From Symbiodinium natans (taxonomy: Eukaryota; Sar; Dinophyceae; Suessiales; Symbiodiniaceae), in the NCBI GenBank assembly GCA_905221605.1, contig CAJNDS010000309.1, forward strand, positions 105,043-169,042: a stretch of 64,000 nt of DNA. The letters run 5' to 3'. The notes below the pieces were generated by a model. It was not told the origin of the DNA, made no database searches, and saw nothing but the letters and a program-made list of their open reading frames with translations. Position numbers and translations under genes: made by a program. Below are positions 25,201 to 31,899 of this stretch, piece by piece (within the stretch, counting starts at the first letter, position 1; every line of letters starts with the position of its first letter).

Positions 25201-28200
25201 TTGACCCGCAAATGTTGTTCCTACCCTTTTCCGTTTTGTGTGGTATTTGCAGGACTTTTGCAGGGTGCCATGGGGATCCCGGCAAATTTTGACCCGCAAA
25301 TGTTGTTCCTACCCTTTTCCGTTTTGTGTGGTATTTGCAGGACTTTTGCAGGGTGCCAAGGGGATCCCGGTCTCCTGTCTTCATTTCTCCTCCATGATTT
25401 TCAGTGCTTTTCCCATGAAAATTGCTTCCTTTTGATCTCTCCTCTCTCCTTTCTCTCTCCCTTCTCTTCTCTTGTTCTCTTTTGAATCTCAAAATCACAC
25501 CAAAGGAAGCTTCTTTTCCTTATTGAATGAAAAAGAAAAAGAAGAAAAGAGATAGGTAAAGACACTGAAGAGCTCCACTGCCTATTGTTTCATTCCCTTT
25601 CCTCTCTTTCTATGTGTTGTTTCCTTGTCGTTTCAGAAAGCTAGCAAAATAAGGGCAAGGGGGCTTCCTGAAGAGGAGAGAGGGCACCTATTTTTTTAAT
25701 TGTAGAGGGGAAAGCGAGAGACAAGGAAGGGAGAGATGATAGATAAAGAAGAGTGCTATCCGTCTCCTTGTTTCTTGTGTCTTCTCTTCTTTTCAGTTCA
25801 TCATATTCCTCTTTTCGGCCTGTCTCTTCTGCTCTTTTCCTTACCCTTCTCCTTTTCAAGTTCTTCCTTTTTAGTTTTTCTGTTTCGAAAAGAAAGAGGG
25901 AAGGGAGAGAGAAGGGCGAGAGGATAGATAAAGAAGAGTGCCATCTTCTTTGCGCCTTGTTTTGTCTCTCCATCTTCTTTGTTCATCTCTCTTCTATTCT
26001 TTTCTTGGCTCTTCCCATTAGAATTGTGTTCCTTTTATCTCTGCTCTCTCCTTCTCTTTCCCTTGTCTTCTCCTGTTCCCCTTTAAATGACAAAAACACA
26101 AGAAAGGAAGAAGAGGGGAATGGAGGCCCTTTTCCTGTATTCTCCTGTTGCAATGAATAAGGAAAAGAGCATAGGAGATAAGGAAGGGAATTGAAAAGAA
26201 AATGGGCGATCGGGTGTCCTTTTTGCTAGTTTTCTGCATCTTCAAGGAAGAAAAAAGGACACCCACCCAAGAAGGAAAAGTAACTTAAGAGATAGGGAGG
26301 AAATTGAAGAGCTCCTCTCTTTACCTAGTCATTCCCTGTCCTCTCTTCTTATCTGTTGTTTGTCTTATTCGCTTCAAAAAGCAAAATAAGGGAAAGGCGA
26401 TTTCCTGAAGAGGAAGAAGGGCGCCTACCTGTGAATAGCAAGATTGATTTTTCTAATTAGGGAGAGACTTGCCCCGCCTGAGCCTCCCTGGCCTGCTTGT
26501 TGTGGCCACATACAGTTGCGCTTCCAGCAAAATGGCATCCTTGTTATCTCGTCTCACTTCTCTTTCCCTTCTCTCCTTCTGTTTCCTTTTGACTGATAAA
26601 CCACAAGAAAGGAACTTGTGTGATAAGGCAGTGGAAGGGTAAGCAGAGGGTGACTCCTGGCGCGTGGACCGGTCCATACTTCATCATACCCCTCCTCTCG
26701 GCCTATCTCTTCTGTTCCTTTCCTTACCCTTCTCCTTCTCATAGTTCTTCCTTTTTGTTTTCTTATTTCGAAAAGAAAGAGGGAAGGGAGAGAGAAGGGA
26801 GAGAGGATAGATAAAGAAGAGTGCCATCTTCTCTGCGCCTTGTTTTGTCTCTCCCACTTCTCTATTCATCTCTCTTCTATTCTTTTCTTTGCTCTTCCCA
26901 TTAACAATGCAATCCTTTTGTCTCTCCTCTCTCCTTCTCTCTCCCTTCTCTTCTCCTGTTCCCCTTTAAATGACAAAAGCGCAAGAAAGGAAGAACAAGA
27001 GGGGAATGGAGGCCATGTTCCTTTCTTTTCCAATGGATGGGGCGGGCGGGGTTGGCTCCTTGTCCGTAGACCCTCCCCATGCTGCAGCAAATCCCTCCTC
27101 TCGCCCTATCGCCTCTGTTCTTTTCCTTGTTCCCAAACGGAAAAAGAAAACGGGTTCCTTTACATGTTCATTGTTCTTCCTTTTGTTTTTATTTGAAAGG
27201 GAAAGATAAGAAAGAGAGGAAAGAAGAAAACGAGCACCATCTTCTCTTTGCCTGATTTTGCACCTCCCTCTCCTGTCTTCATTTCTCTTCCATGATTTTC
27301 ATTGCTCTTCCCATGAAAATTGCTTCCTTTTGATCTCTCCTCTCTCCTTTCTCTCTCCCTTCTCTTCTCTTGTTCTCTTTTAAATCTCAAAATCACACCA
27401 AAGGAAGCTTCTTTTCCTTATTGAATGAAGAAGAAAAAGAAGAAAAGAGATAGGTAAAGACACTGAAGAGCTCCACTGCCTATTGTTTCATTCCCTTTCC
27501 TCTCTTTCTATGTGTTGTTTTCCTTGTCGTTTCAGAAAGCTAGCAAAATAAGGGCAAGGGGGCTTCCTGAAGAGGAGAGGGCACCTATTTGTTTTAATTA
27601 TAGAGGGAAAAGCGAGAGACAAGGAAGGGAGAGATGATAGATAAAGAAGAGTGCTATCCGTCTCCTTGTTTCTTGTGTCTTCTCTTCTTTTCAGTACCCC
27701 TCCAGAAAATTCAAATGGCCTCCTTGTTGTCTCTCCTCTCTCACTTCCCTTGCCCTTCTCTCCTTCTGTTACCTTTTAACTAATAAAACACAAGAAAGGA
27801 ACTTGTATGATAAAGCAGTGGAAGGGTAAGCAGAGGGTGACTCCTTGCGCGTGGACCTTGCCCATACTTCATCATATCCCTCTTTTCGGCCTGTCTCTTC
27901 TGCTCTTTTCCTTACCCTTCTCCTTTTCAAGTTCTTCCTTTTTAGTTTTTCTGTTTCGAAAAGAAAGAGGGAAGGGAGAGAGAAGGGAGAGAGGATAGAT
28001 AAAGAAGAGTGCCATCTTCTTTGCGCCTTGTTTTGTCTCTCCATCTTCTTTGTTCATCTCTCTTCTATTCTTTTCTTGGCTCTTCCAATTAAAATTGTGT
28101 TCCTTTTATCTCTCCTCTCTCCTTCTCTTTCCCTTCTCTTCTCCTGTTCCCCTTTAAATGACAAAAACACAAGAAAGGAAGAACAAGAGGGGAATGGAGG

Positions 28201-30325
28201 CCCTTTTCCTGTATTCTCCTGTTGCAATGAATAAAGAAAAGAGGATAGGAGATAAGGAAGGGAATTGAGGAGCTCCTTTCGCTACTTTCTTATGCCCTTT
28301 CCTTTGTATCTACCACACAAAAACACGACTCTCAGCTTCCAAATAAACCCTATTTAAGCCACCCACGGGGGGGGGGGGGGGGGGCGGGGCTCTCGCTTTG
28401 GGACTCCTTATGAGAGAGCCGCGACCGAGAGACAGAGCGAGAGAGACAGAGAGAGAGAGAGAGAGAGATCTGAGAGAGAGTGCTCGTTCTCTCAGACACT
28501 GCCATGGCCGCAGCACATGACATCGTTCGACCGCCTCGTACTCTGACGCCGGCATCGGCTTGGATCCAGACCTGAAGATCCGTGCGTGCCCGTGACAGTG
28601 CCGATGTTTGGGAATTCCGCGCTCGAGTGGAAGCAGAAGCTGGCCCGAAGCAGAACTTCGACATGGCAAACATAATCTTCTTTTGAGAGAAGCAGCGCAT
28701 ATTCCTTGGTACCCAGAGCATGAAAATCCCAAACAACAAAAAATGAAAATGCATGTGTATGATTCCCGCACCCTGGGCACCATCTCCTCACAAAGAAAAC
28801 GCTCACCGTCGCTGTTCCGTCTCCCATATTGAGCTTCAATGTGACTCATGAAAACGCCCACCGCTTGAACACCATTTCACACATTGAATCTCAGCGGCCA
28901 CGTTGAAATTCAATGGGGGAGGGCCCACGGCTCAAGATCCAAGATTTTTCGGGATTCGGGATGAATCTCCAAGATCCATCCCCAAGAGTCCCTGCAATTT
29001 TAGATCTTGGACCTTGGACCTCCCACATAGATCTCAGTCACACCGCTTGACCACACATCTCACTCGCGTGTATCACCCGTCTATCCCCCGGAGCCCACTA
29101 GACAATTACAACGAGGGGGGGGGGGGGGGGGGGGGGAGGTTGCATACATATACATATTTTTGTTATTATTATTCTGTATGTATACACATCTGCATAAATA
29201 GTACAATATACATCTTTATTAAAACATGCAGAAAAATCAGAATCATGACCCTCAACCTTAGATCTTGAACGCCCCGCACTTAAGGCAACGCGGTCGCGCT
29301 CTTGTGGCTCGCAGGGTTTTTCTCTTCAGCGAGTACCTCGTAGGACTTTACTCAAGCCCCAAGCGGGAAGAGAATGTTCATGGATTGTCTTCGCTCAATA
29401 GCTGAAGAGCTAGAGGATCACTTCATACCTCGAGTTTTAAATGAGCCGAATCCGACCCTCCTCCCCCTCCCTGGCTTTTTTAACAGGCGCTCTGTGAGTC
29501 TGTGTGAATGTGCATTTAACAAAAGATTGATCCATGATACCAAGTGTATCAATCATTTCTTGGGCGTGCGTGGGTGGGTGTGTGTGGGTGTGTGTGTGTG
29601 TGTGTGCACAATCCTTCGTTCTAAGGACGTAGGTGTTCTTTCTGTAAAGTCACAAAGCAGCAGGATGCTCCACAAAGTGTGAGCATTCAATGAGAGGCTC
29701 ACTCATGCTTTGTGCTGATGTGGAGGCCGGACACGGCTTCCACGTACCTGCTCAGCATTTTTAAAGCAGATGCAGTGATTGGAACCGTCTCGGTGTCCAA
29801 TTGCAAGTGCAAAAGTGTAAGTGCAAGTGCAAGTGCAAGTGCAAGTGCAAGTGCAAGTGTAAGTGTAAGTGTGTGTGTGTGTGTGTCTCTGTTTGTCTGT
29901 GTCTGTGTGTGCTTGTGCTTGTGTTTGTGTTTGTGTGCTTGTGCTTGTGTTTGTGTGCGTGCCTGCGTGCCTGCGTGTTTTCGTTTTGCGCGCACCCTTT
30001 CTGAGGTGTGCACCATCAGTACTTCGGCCGCCCCAACTGGGGCCGCATCTTCAAGGGCTGCAAGGCCCTCTCTGGAATCTTTCCGATTTTTGCAACTCTG
30101 TGTGTTTTGGATTTGTTCACCCCCCCCTCTCAGCGGGGCGGCTGTTCTCGTGTGTTTTTTTTGCCCTTTGAGGCCCAGCACAACGGCGACCACGTGGGCG
30201 TCTTCCTCTGCGGCTCGCCCATCATCGGGGAGGAGCTCTCGCGACAGAGAGCCTCGGAGCAAAATGTCAGTGCATTTCAAGAGAACTTGGGCACTGGGTC
30301 ACACAGGCTTAGGGACAAAATCTGA
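1112..30325 (+). CDS. NADPH oxidase (NOX / ferric reductase superfamily), multi-exon gene
   Basis: Membrane flavocytochrome that would pass electrons from cytosolic NADPH through FAD and two hemes to oxygen, giving superoxide. Exons in order: transmembrane helix (1112-1199); LDLDLALLLLPTLKSL helix (to 3686); first heme helix with FH-x13-H (3935-4079); helix exon 5533-5645; second heme pair (5739-5827, with a frame break); FWVWMFFPFLFVAVDR helix (to 7070); FAD region (8710-8775, 8899-8964, 9354-9461); linker 13357-13437; GPFGAPAQ and VGAGIG (15505-15583); VTPFVSILRAV (from 15738); linker exons to about 21060; YIHFYWIVRNQQ (21528-21581); ELDWFYDLL to RIEVNLFTTGE (21749-21958); 22257-22287; GIGLDPDLKIR (28496-28581); YFGRPNWGRIFKG (30006-30064); HVGVFLCGSPIIGEEL to TGA (30173-30325). 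Order and motif spacing match the NOX family. No EF-hand was seen and the start is unknown. Several introns require GC donors. Identity is secure; exact gene structure is not. Confidence 0.88.
3595..4079 (+). CDS. NOX exons: helix plus first heme-ligand helix
   Basis: Two exons. The first (about 3595-3686) reads LDLDLALLLLPTLKSLQTAG, like the family's L-N-x-A-L-I-L-L-P-x-L-R helix; it must end at a GC donor (GCAAGT at 3687). The second (about 3935-4079, phase 0) reads RRWIPLDDPISFHIAVA and then IIHALG. The two histidines are 14 residues apart, the spacing of the first heme-ligand pair in the family (His101/His115 of human NOX2). A GT donor follows at 4080 (phase 1). Confidence 0.8.
5533..5827 (+). 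CDS. NOX exons: membrane helix and second heme pair (frame break)
   Basis: Exon 5533-5645 (phase 1 in, phase 0 out) reads GIAPDILCTVRSLGGIFISA then LMCILY, a membrane helix. It joins at a GC donor (5646) to an exon from 5739 reading VTAVPSVRRATCAWHP, like the family's VTA..xVRRxxFExFWYTH. One base around 5784-5787 must be skipped to continue as SAVLFGLFLVAHC. The His at 5781 and the His at 5821 are then 13 residues apart, the spacing of the second heme pair. Without the skip the second histidine is lost. Confidence 0.65.
6959..7070 (+). CDS. NOX exon: last membrane helix
   Basis: The frame reads RFWVWMFFPFLFVAVDRLLL followed by WQRQRY, matching the FWKWFxGPxLLxxxDRxxR helix that precedes the FAD domain. 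A GT donor at 7071 gives phase 0, which fits the next exon at 8710. The start is uncertain because several AGs lie between 6950 and 6988. Confidence 0.7.
8710..9461 (+). CDS. NOX exons: FAD-binding domain
   Basis: Three phase-0 exons: 8710-8775 (DVVHLTFEIPENFTYQ), 8899-8964 (AGQYVMLQWKGEWPG to ECH) and 9354-9461 (NVRILSNCEERQLTLHIRAS, then LDWCSALRRHLLAE). Joined they give FTYQ-AGQYVML, the family consensus F-x-Y-x-x-GQY, and ERQLTLHIRAS..DW, matching LTxHIRAxGDWT. The usual FAD motif HPFTIxSAP appears as HNVRILSNC. The first junction requires a GA donor (GACCTG at 8776), the last a GC donor (GCAGAG at 9462). Confidence 0.8.
8786..8818 (+). repeat. Short tandem repeat, 10-nt unit
   Basis: The unit AGCACTGCCA is repeated about three times just inside the intron after the NOX exon ending at 8775. 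A readable frame runs from the exon through it, but the protein motif resumes correctly only at 8899. Confidence 0.8.
11270..12980 (+). repeat. Partial copy of the modular polypurine element
   Basis: The polypurine module of the two large elements is repeated here: GAACAGGAGAAGAGAAGGG, a block around CAAAACAAGGCGCAAAGAAG, then the block with CAAGGAGTCACC and the CTCTTCAGGAAATCC end. It runs in the same direction as the copy at 59.2 kb and opposite to the one at 22.3 kb. It lies in the NOX intron between 9461 and 13357. I could not find the terminal inverted repeats, so it is partial or decayed. Its ORFs are low-complexity Lys/Arg or Ser/Leu strings and are probably not coding. Confidence 0.8.
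13357..13437 (+). CDS. NOX exon: linker between FAD and NADPH regions
   Basis: Phase-0 exon of 27 codons: AKEKEPAPGTEVRFERL followed by QLPNGKVCCK, with acceptor CTGAG and donor GTGCGC. It continues LRRHLLAE of the previous exon without a break and occupies the variable loop before the GPFGAP motif. CT-rich tracts flank it on both sides (13304-13325 and 13553-13633). Confidence 0.65.
13553..13633 (+). repeat. CT microsatellite
   Basis: An almost pure (CT)n run with a few interruptions follows the linker exon in the NOX intron. Similar intronic CT/GA runs occur at 5389-5433, 18205-18225, 28436-28468, 34880-34950, 50705-50741 and 59037-59096. Confidence 0.9.
14932..15060 (+). CDS. Probable NOX linker exon, acidic/glycine-rich
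   Basis: After acceptor GCCGAG the phase-0 frame reads GPPHPGGEGEREGGEGRGRA then DSEDSEALVQSKAPG. It lies between the linker exon at 13357 and the GPFGAPAQ exon, where NOX proteins carry variable inserts. Its 3' end is unclear. The candidate exon at 15224-15360 (RENF or RELSDFLRASEDL frames) could belong to the same loop. A composition-driven false positive is possible. Confidence 0.4.
15505..15790 (+). CDS. NOX exons: NADPH-binding GPFGAPAQ and GAGIGVTPF
   Basis: Exon 15505-15583 reads LQGPFGAPAQRVWEFKTVMV then VGAGIG; the next begins at 15738 with VTPFVSILRAVQMRM. Together they give G-P-F-G-A-P-A-Q and G-A-G-I-G-V-T-P-F, the two pyrophosphate/NADPH-binding signatures of the family. The join needs a GC donor (GGT|GCCAGG) with acceptor GAG|GTG. 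The end of the second exon was not fixed. Confidence 0.85.
18300..18510 (+). CDS. Possible NOX linker exons, Ala/Pro-rich then Lys-rich
   Basis: One frame from about 18300 reads EAAAPAASAAPAASASSSPP, and another after the AG at about 18468 reads PSKKEGKAKKAQ. Both suit the low-complexity loop that separates VTPFVSIL from the FYWxxR motif in many NOX proteins. No domain match supports them and phase is not verified. Confidence 0.3.
18699..18717 (+). repeat. G homopolymer
   Basis: A run of about 18 G on the + strand inside the NOX intron. It resembles the G-tracts that flank the large element at 22.3, 28.4 and 59.2 kb and could be an unoccupied site of the same type. Confidence 0.8.
19081..19212 (+). 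repeat. GA / GAA microsatellite cluster
   Basis: (GA)n at 19081-19099 and (GAA)n plus (GA)n from 19140 to 19210 inside the NOX intron. The frames read as Arg/Glu or Ser/Leu strings and are not coding. Confidence 0.9.
20119..20357 (+). repeat. 240-bp G-rich strand-asymmetric tract
   Basis: The + strand is nearly all G with scattered A (GGGGGA-type units and long G runs), interrupted around 20305-20338. The opposite strand gives a long Pro-rich ORF that is a composition artefact. Repeated runs of four or more G could form G-quadruplexes in the pre-mRNA of the NOX gene. Confidence 0.85.
20971..22287 (+). CDS. NOX exons: FYW motif to residues before the giant intron
   Basis: Linker exon 20971 to about 21055 (GEVFAEAKKPQGKSSKSASK). 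Exon 21528-21581 (54 nt, VIPVPRYIHFYWIVRNQQ) ends at GC donor GCGTGC. Exon 21749-21958 (210 nt) starts ELDWFYDLLATAVEGPAK and ends QERIEVNLFTTGE before a GT donor. Exon 22257-22287 reads VELSAVKALK. These match the family's FYWVxRxxxxFxWF and IEIHxYLT regions. All phases agree; the last exon ends at a GC donor (GCCGGG at 22288) that joins the exon at 28496 to give LKYTAMAAAHDI. Confidence 0.8.
22307..22323 (+). repeat. G homopolymer at left edge of large element
   Basis: A 17-G run begins 20 nt after the predicted splice donor and ends 7 nt before the left terminal repeat. A matching G run lies just outside the right terminal repeat (28367-28384). Confidence 0.85.
22331..22370 (+). repeat. 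Left terminal inverted repeat
   Basis: Forty bases starting CTTAAATAGGGTCTATTTGG pair, with about three mismatches, with the complement at 28319-28358. A shorter inverted copy (ACTTCCAAATAGACCCTATT) lies 45 bp further in at about 22416-22435. Confidence 0.85.
22440..23530. repeat. AT/GC hairpin cluster
   Basis: Runs of AATAATTTAAATAATTTAAA alternate with G- or C-rich blocks. Three long inverted repeats are readable (about 22556-22700, 22930-23085, 23370-23512). Each has a C-rich arm start (CCAGGCCCCACC), an AATTAAAT-type AT arm, a loop around CGAAAGGGGTGTTCAGG or its complement, and the mirror arm ending GGGAGGGGGAGGGGGCC. Arms are about 60 bp. No coding potential. Confidence 0.8.
23568..23815. 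repeat. TTTGGCCAAATTTTGCC palindrome cluster
   Basis: Repeated inverted pairs GATTTGGCCAAATTTTGCC / GGCAAAATTTGGCCAAATC separated by GGGCAGCCTCC or CGGGCAGCCTCCGG loops, with GAGCCGCG spacers. The cluster recurs at 62295-62690 and 63090-63150 in the second element. Confidence 0.85.
24063..25370 (+). repeat. 88-bp tandem array, about 15 units
   Basis: Head-to-tail units start CGCAAATGTTGTTCCTACCC and end around GATCCCGGCAAATTTTGACC; the unit length is 88 bp with occasional 87/89-bp variants. Because 88 is not a multiple of three, the long open frames that cross the array on both strands rotate through all frames from unit to unit and are not evidence of a gene. A related array with about 87-bp units runs from 63195 to the window end. 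Confidence 0.92.
25370..28300 (-). repeat. Polypurine/polypyrimidine modules, internally duplicated
   Basis: The stretch 25370-25530 is repeated almost exactly at 27268-27428, and 25940-26160 at 28000-28235, so a segment of about 1.9-2.1 kb is duplicated in tandem. Modules are CT-rich on the + strand and contain recurring islands such as TCTTTGCGCCTTGTTTTGTC and GGTGACTCCTTGCGCGTGG. The same modules in inverted orientation fill 59.3-62.2 kb. Confidence 0.8.
28319..28358 (-). repeat. Right terminal inverted repeat
   Basis: The complement reads CTTAAATAGGGTTTATTTGG then AAGCTGAGAGTCGTG, matching the left end and the start of the copy at 59215. It is followed by CCACCCAC and an 18-G run (28367-28384). 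Confidence 0.85.
28496..28581 (+). CDS. NOX exon 3' of the giant intron (frame break)
   Basis: After acceptor CTCTCAG the phase-1 frame reads TAMAAAHDIVRPP. The motif GIGLDPDLKIR, the family's GVDxxTGLKxR segment, continues in a different frame from about 28539. A one-base deletion (or two extra bases) between roughly 28525 and 28540 would unite them. The exon ends with C at 28581 before GT donor GTGCGT and joins the exon at 30006 in phase, giving KIRVHHQYFGRPNW. Confidence 0.6.
29577..29607 (+). repeat. TG microsatellite
   Basis: GTGTG-rich run in the NOX intron. A G homopolymer lies at 29107-29137, and an AAGTGC hexamer array followed by TG/TCTGT repeats spans 29815-29970. The rest of 28582-30005 shows no exon. 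Confidence 0.8.
29815..29880 (+). repeat. AAGTGC hexamer array
   Basis: About nine AAGTGC/AAGTGT units pass into a TG run. The six-base unit keeps frames open (Cys-Lys or Ser-Ala strings), so the long ORFs here are artefacts. Confidence 0.85.
30006..30325 (+). CDS. NOX terminal exons: GRPNW and CGSP motifs, stop
   Basis: Exon 30006-30064 reads VHHQYFGRPNWGRIFKGCK, the family's HxGRPNWxxxF signature. It ends at GC donor GCCCTC and joins 30173, where the frame reads AQHNGDHVGVFLCGSPIIGE, the VGVFxCGPxxL motif that binds the nicotinamide end of NADPH. Reading on to TGA at 30323-30325 gives ASEQNVSAFQENLG, like the family's C-terminal FxFxxExF. The stretch 30326-31880 shows no convincing exon. 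Confidence 0.85.
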
Positions 30326-31899
30326 GCACAGCTAACATCTTGAAAAGTTGTGCAGAGATTGTATTCCTCTTGTCCTGTGAGAGGCACCAAGCACAGCGAC
30401 CCGCCAGAGCACGCGCAGCGCCCCCAGGGTCAGCCCAAATGAGAAGCGCTGGGTGCTGTCGGAGCAAACACAAAAAAAAAGGAATGCTCTGACTGTTCGA
30501 TATATCTGGCGAATGTGTCGTGACTCAGGTGCCCAACCCGATTTTCGTTCTTCAAGGCTCGAGAGCATGTTCAATGAAGATGCCTGCAGCTGGGCAAAGT
30601 GTGCCAATTTTGCTGGAGGAGCACTTCTAGGCGGAGGCCTAGGCGGACTAGGCGCGTTGTGGCCCGGTGATGATCCGTTGTGACGTATGTGTCGATCAGC
30701 TAGACATGATTCGACCCTTTCACGAGAACCTGTCAGGCCTTGTCCAACGAACGTCTAAGCCTCTTATGCCAGGTGTCCTACAAGTCGCAGTTGCTCTTAA
30801 TTGTGAGCGGGATGGCGACGCCAGCCGCGCGATGGTTGCAATAGGGAGCTACACTCTAAAGAGAACCCTCCCCCTCAGAGCCTTGAAATCACTCTCGTGG
30901 GTGTAAGCGCGCTTTTTGTGCTCCCATATCAGGCGAGCATGTCGTGTGAGTGTGTGTGAGTATGAGTGTGAATGTCCAATGTGAGTCTCCGTGTGTGTGT
31001 GTGTGTGTTCTCGCACTGCGTGTGCTTAGCGTAGACTCAGAGTCTGCGTCGGGCACACAAACTGTCGGAGAATTCTGCCCCGAAGGATTGCCCGGGAATG
31101 CCCCGAAGGGGCCACGAAGGCCCTGCGCTGCGCTCCCAGGAGCCGTGTTTGCAGCAGTTTGCAATTCTGTTTGCCGGTGGGCAGTTTGGGGGGCCCTCTG
31201 TACAGCGTCGCTGCGCAAAGCGCCCTTTCAGCGACACAATGAAGCCCAAAATGAAGCGCGCCGCTTTGCGGGCGAGCCCCATGTGGAAAAATGCACATGG
31301 CGGATGTGGTCAGGGCCTCAGCTGGCTCAGCTGGAGAGGGCAGAGTCTTGCACAGTGCTCCTGCTTTCAGACTCGCTTGTTTTGCACTTTCCCTTCCTTG
31401 CATATCGCATCATACAAGTTTGAGCGCCAAGCAAATCCCCACGTCTTGAGTCCCTGAGAGCACGGTGTGCAGCTCCCACAAAAAACAGGCATCCGTGTTT
31501 TTTTTGCGCTTTGCTTTGCTTTCAAACTTTCGTCGGATTGTTGTCCATGTCTTGGAATCTTCTTCGCGTTTCGCCATGGCCGCGTGGGCCTTGGCGGGCT
31601 TGGGGCATTGCAGCTCAGAGCCTTATCAAAGCTTGGAAACCAGCCTTCAGCTGTGCCTCCGGCGTTGCCAGGTCCCTCGTCTGATCTCCCAATTTTTAGG
31701 AAGCCTCGTGAGGAAAGTCTGGTTTGATGACGGAGACGAAGACGTAGTCACAACACAGGCATGCACGCAGCAAAATGAGACAAAGAGCACAAAAGTCAGA
31801 GCGCTGTGGCGCACAAATTCGCTTCATTATCACTGCGGGATGTTCGAGAGTTACTGTCGTTTGTCATTGTAGTCTTGGAAAAAAGGAGTCATCGCGGTG

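Larger units (their letters stand above)
22331..28358 (+). mobile_element. 6-kb modular repetitive element with terminal inverted repeats
   Basis: The ends are imperfect inverted copies of about 40 bp: CTTAAATAGGGTCTATTTGG at 22331 continuing AAGCTGAGACTCGTG, and its complement ending at 28358. G runs on the + strand flank both ends. Inside, left to right: AT/GC hairpins (22440-23520), TTTGGCCAAATTTTGCC palindromes (23568-23815), an 88-bp tandem array (24063-25370) and duplicated polypurine modules (25370-28300). No transposase or reverse transcriptase reading frame is visible, so it would be non-autonomous. It fills most of the NOX intron 22288-28495. A second copy in inverted orientation starts at 59215. 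Mobility is inferred from copy number and structure only. Confidence 0.7.

Noticed and set aside
24063-25370. Possible CRISPR array because of many regular repeats
   Set aside because: Units of 88 bp are directly adjacent with no unique spacers and no cas genes, in a eukaryotic intron. It is a tandem satellite.
25641-28235. Conserved ORFs in the polypurine modules (for example MERQNKAQ...)
   Set aside because: They recur with the DNA repeat, are Lys/Arg/Ser-rich through composition and have no start context, motif or splice structure.
29712-30335. Long + strand ORF covering hexamer repeats and the region of the last NOX exons
   Set aside because: The frame reads Ser-Ala and Cys-Val repeats and is not the frame encoding GRPNW and VGVFLCGSP.
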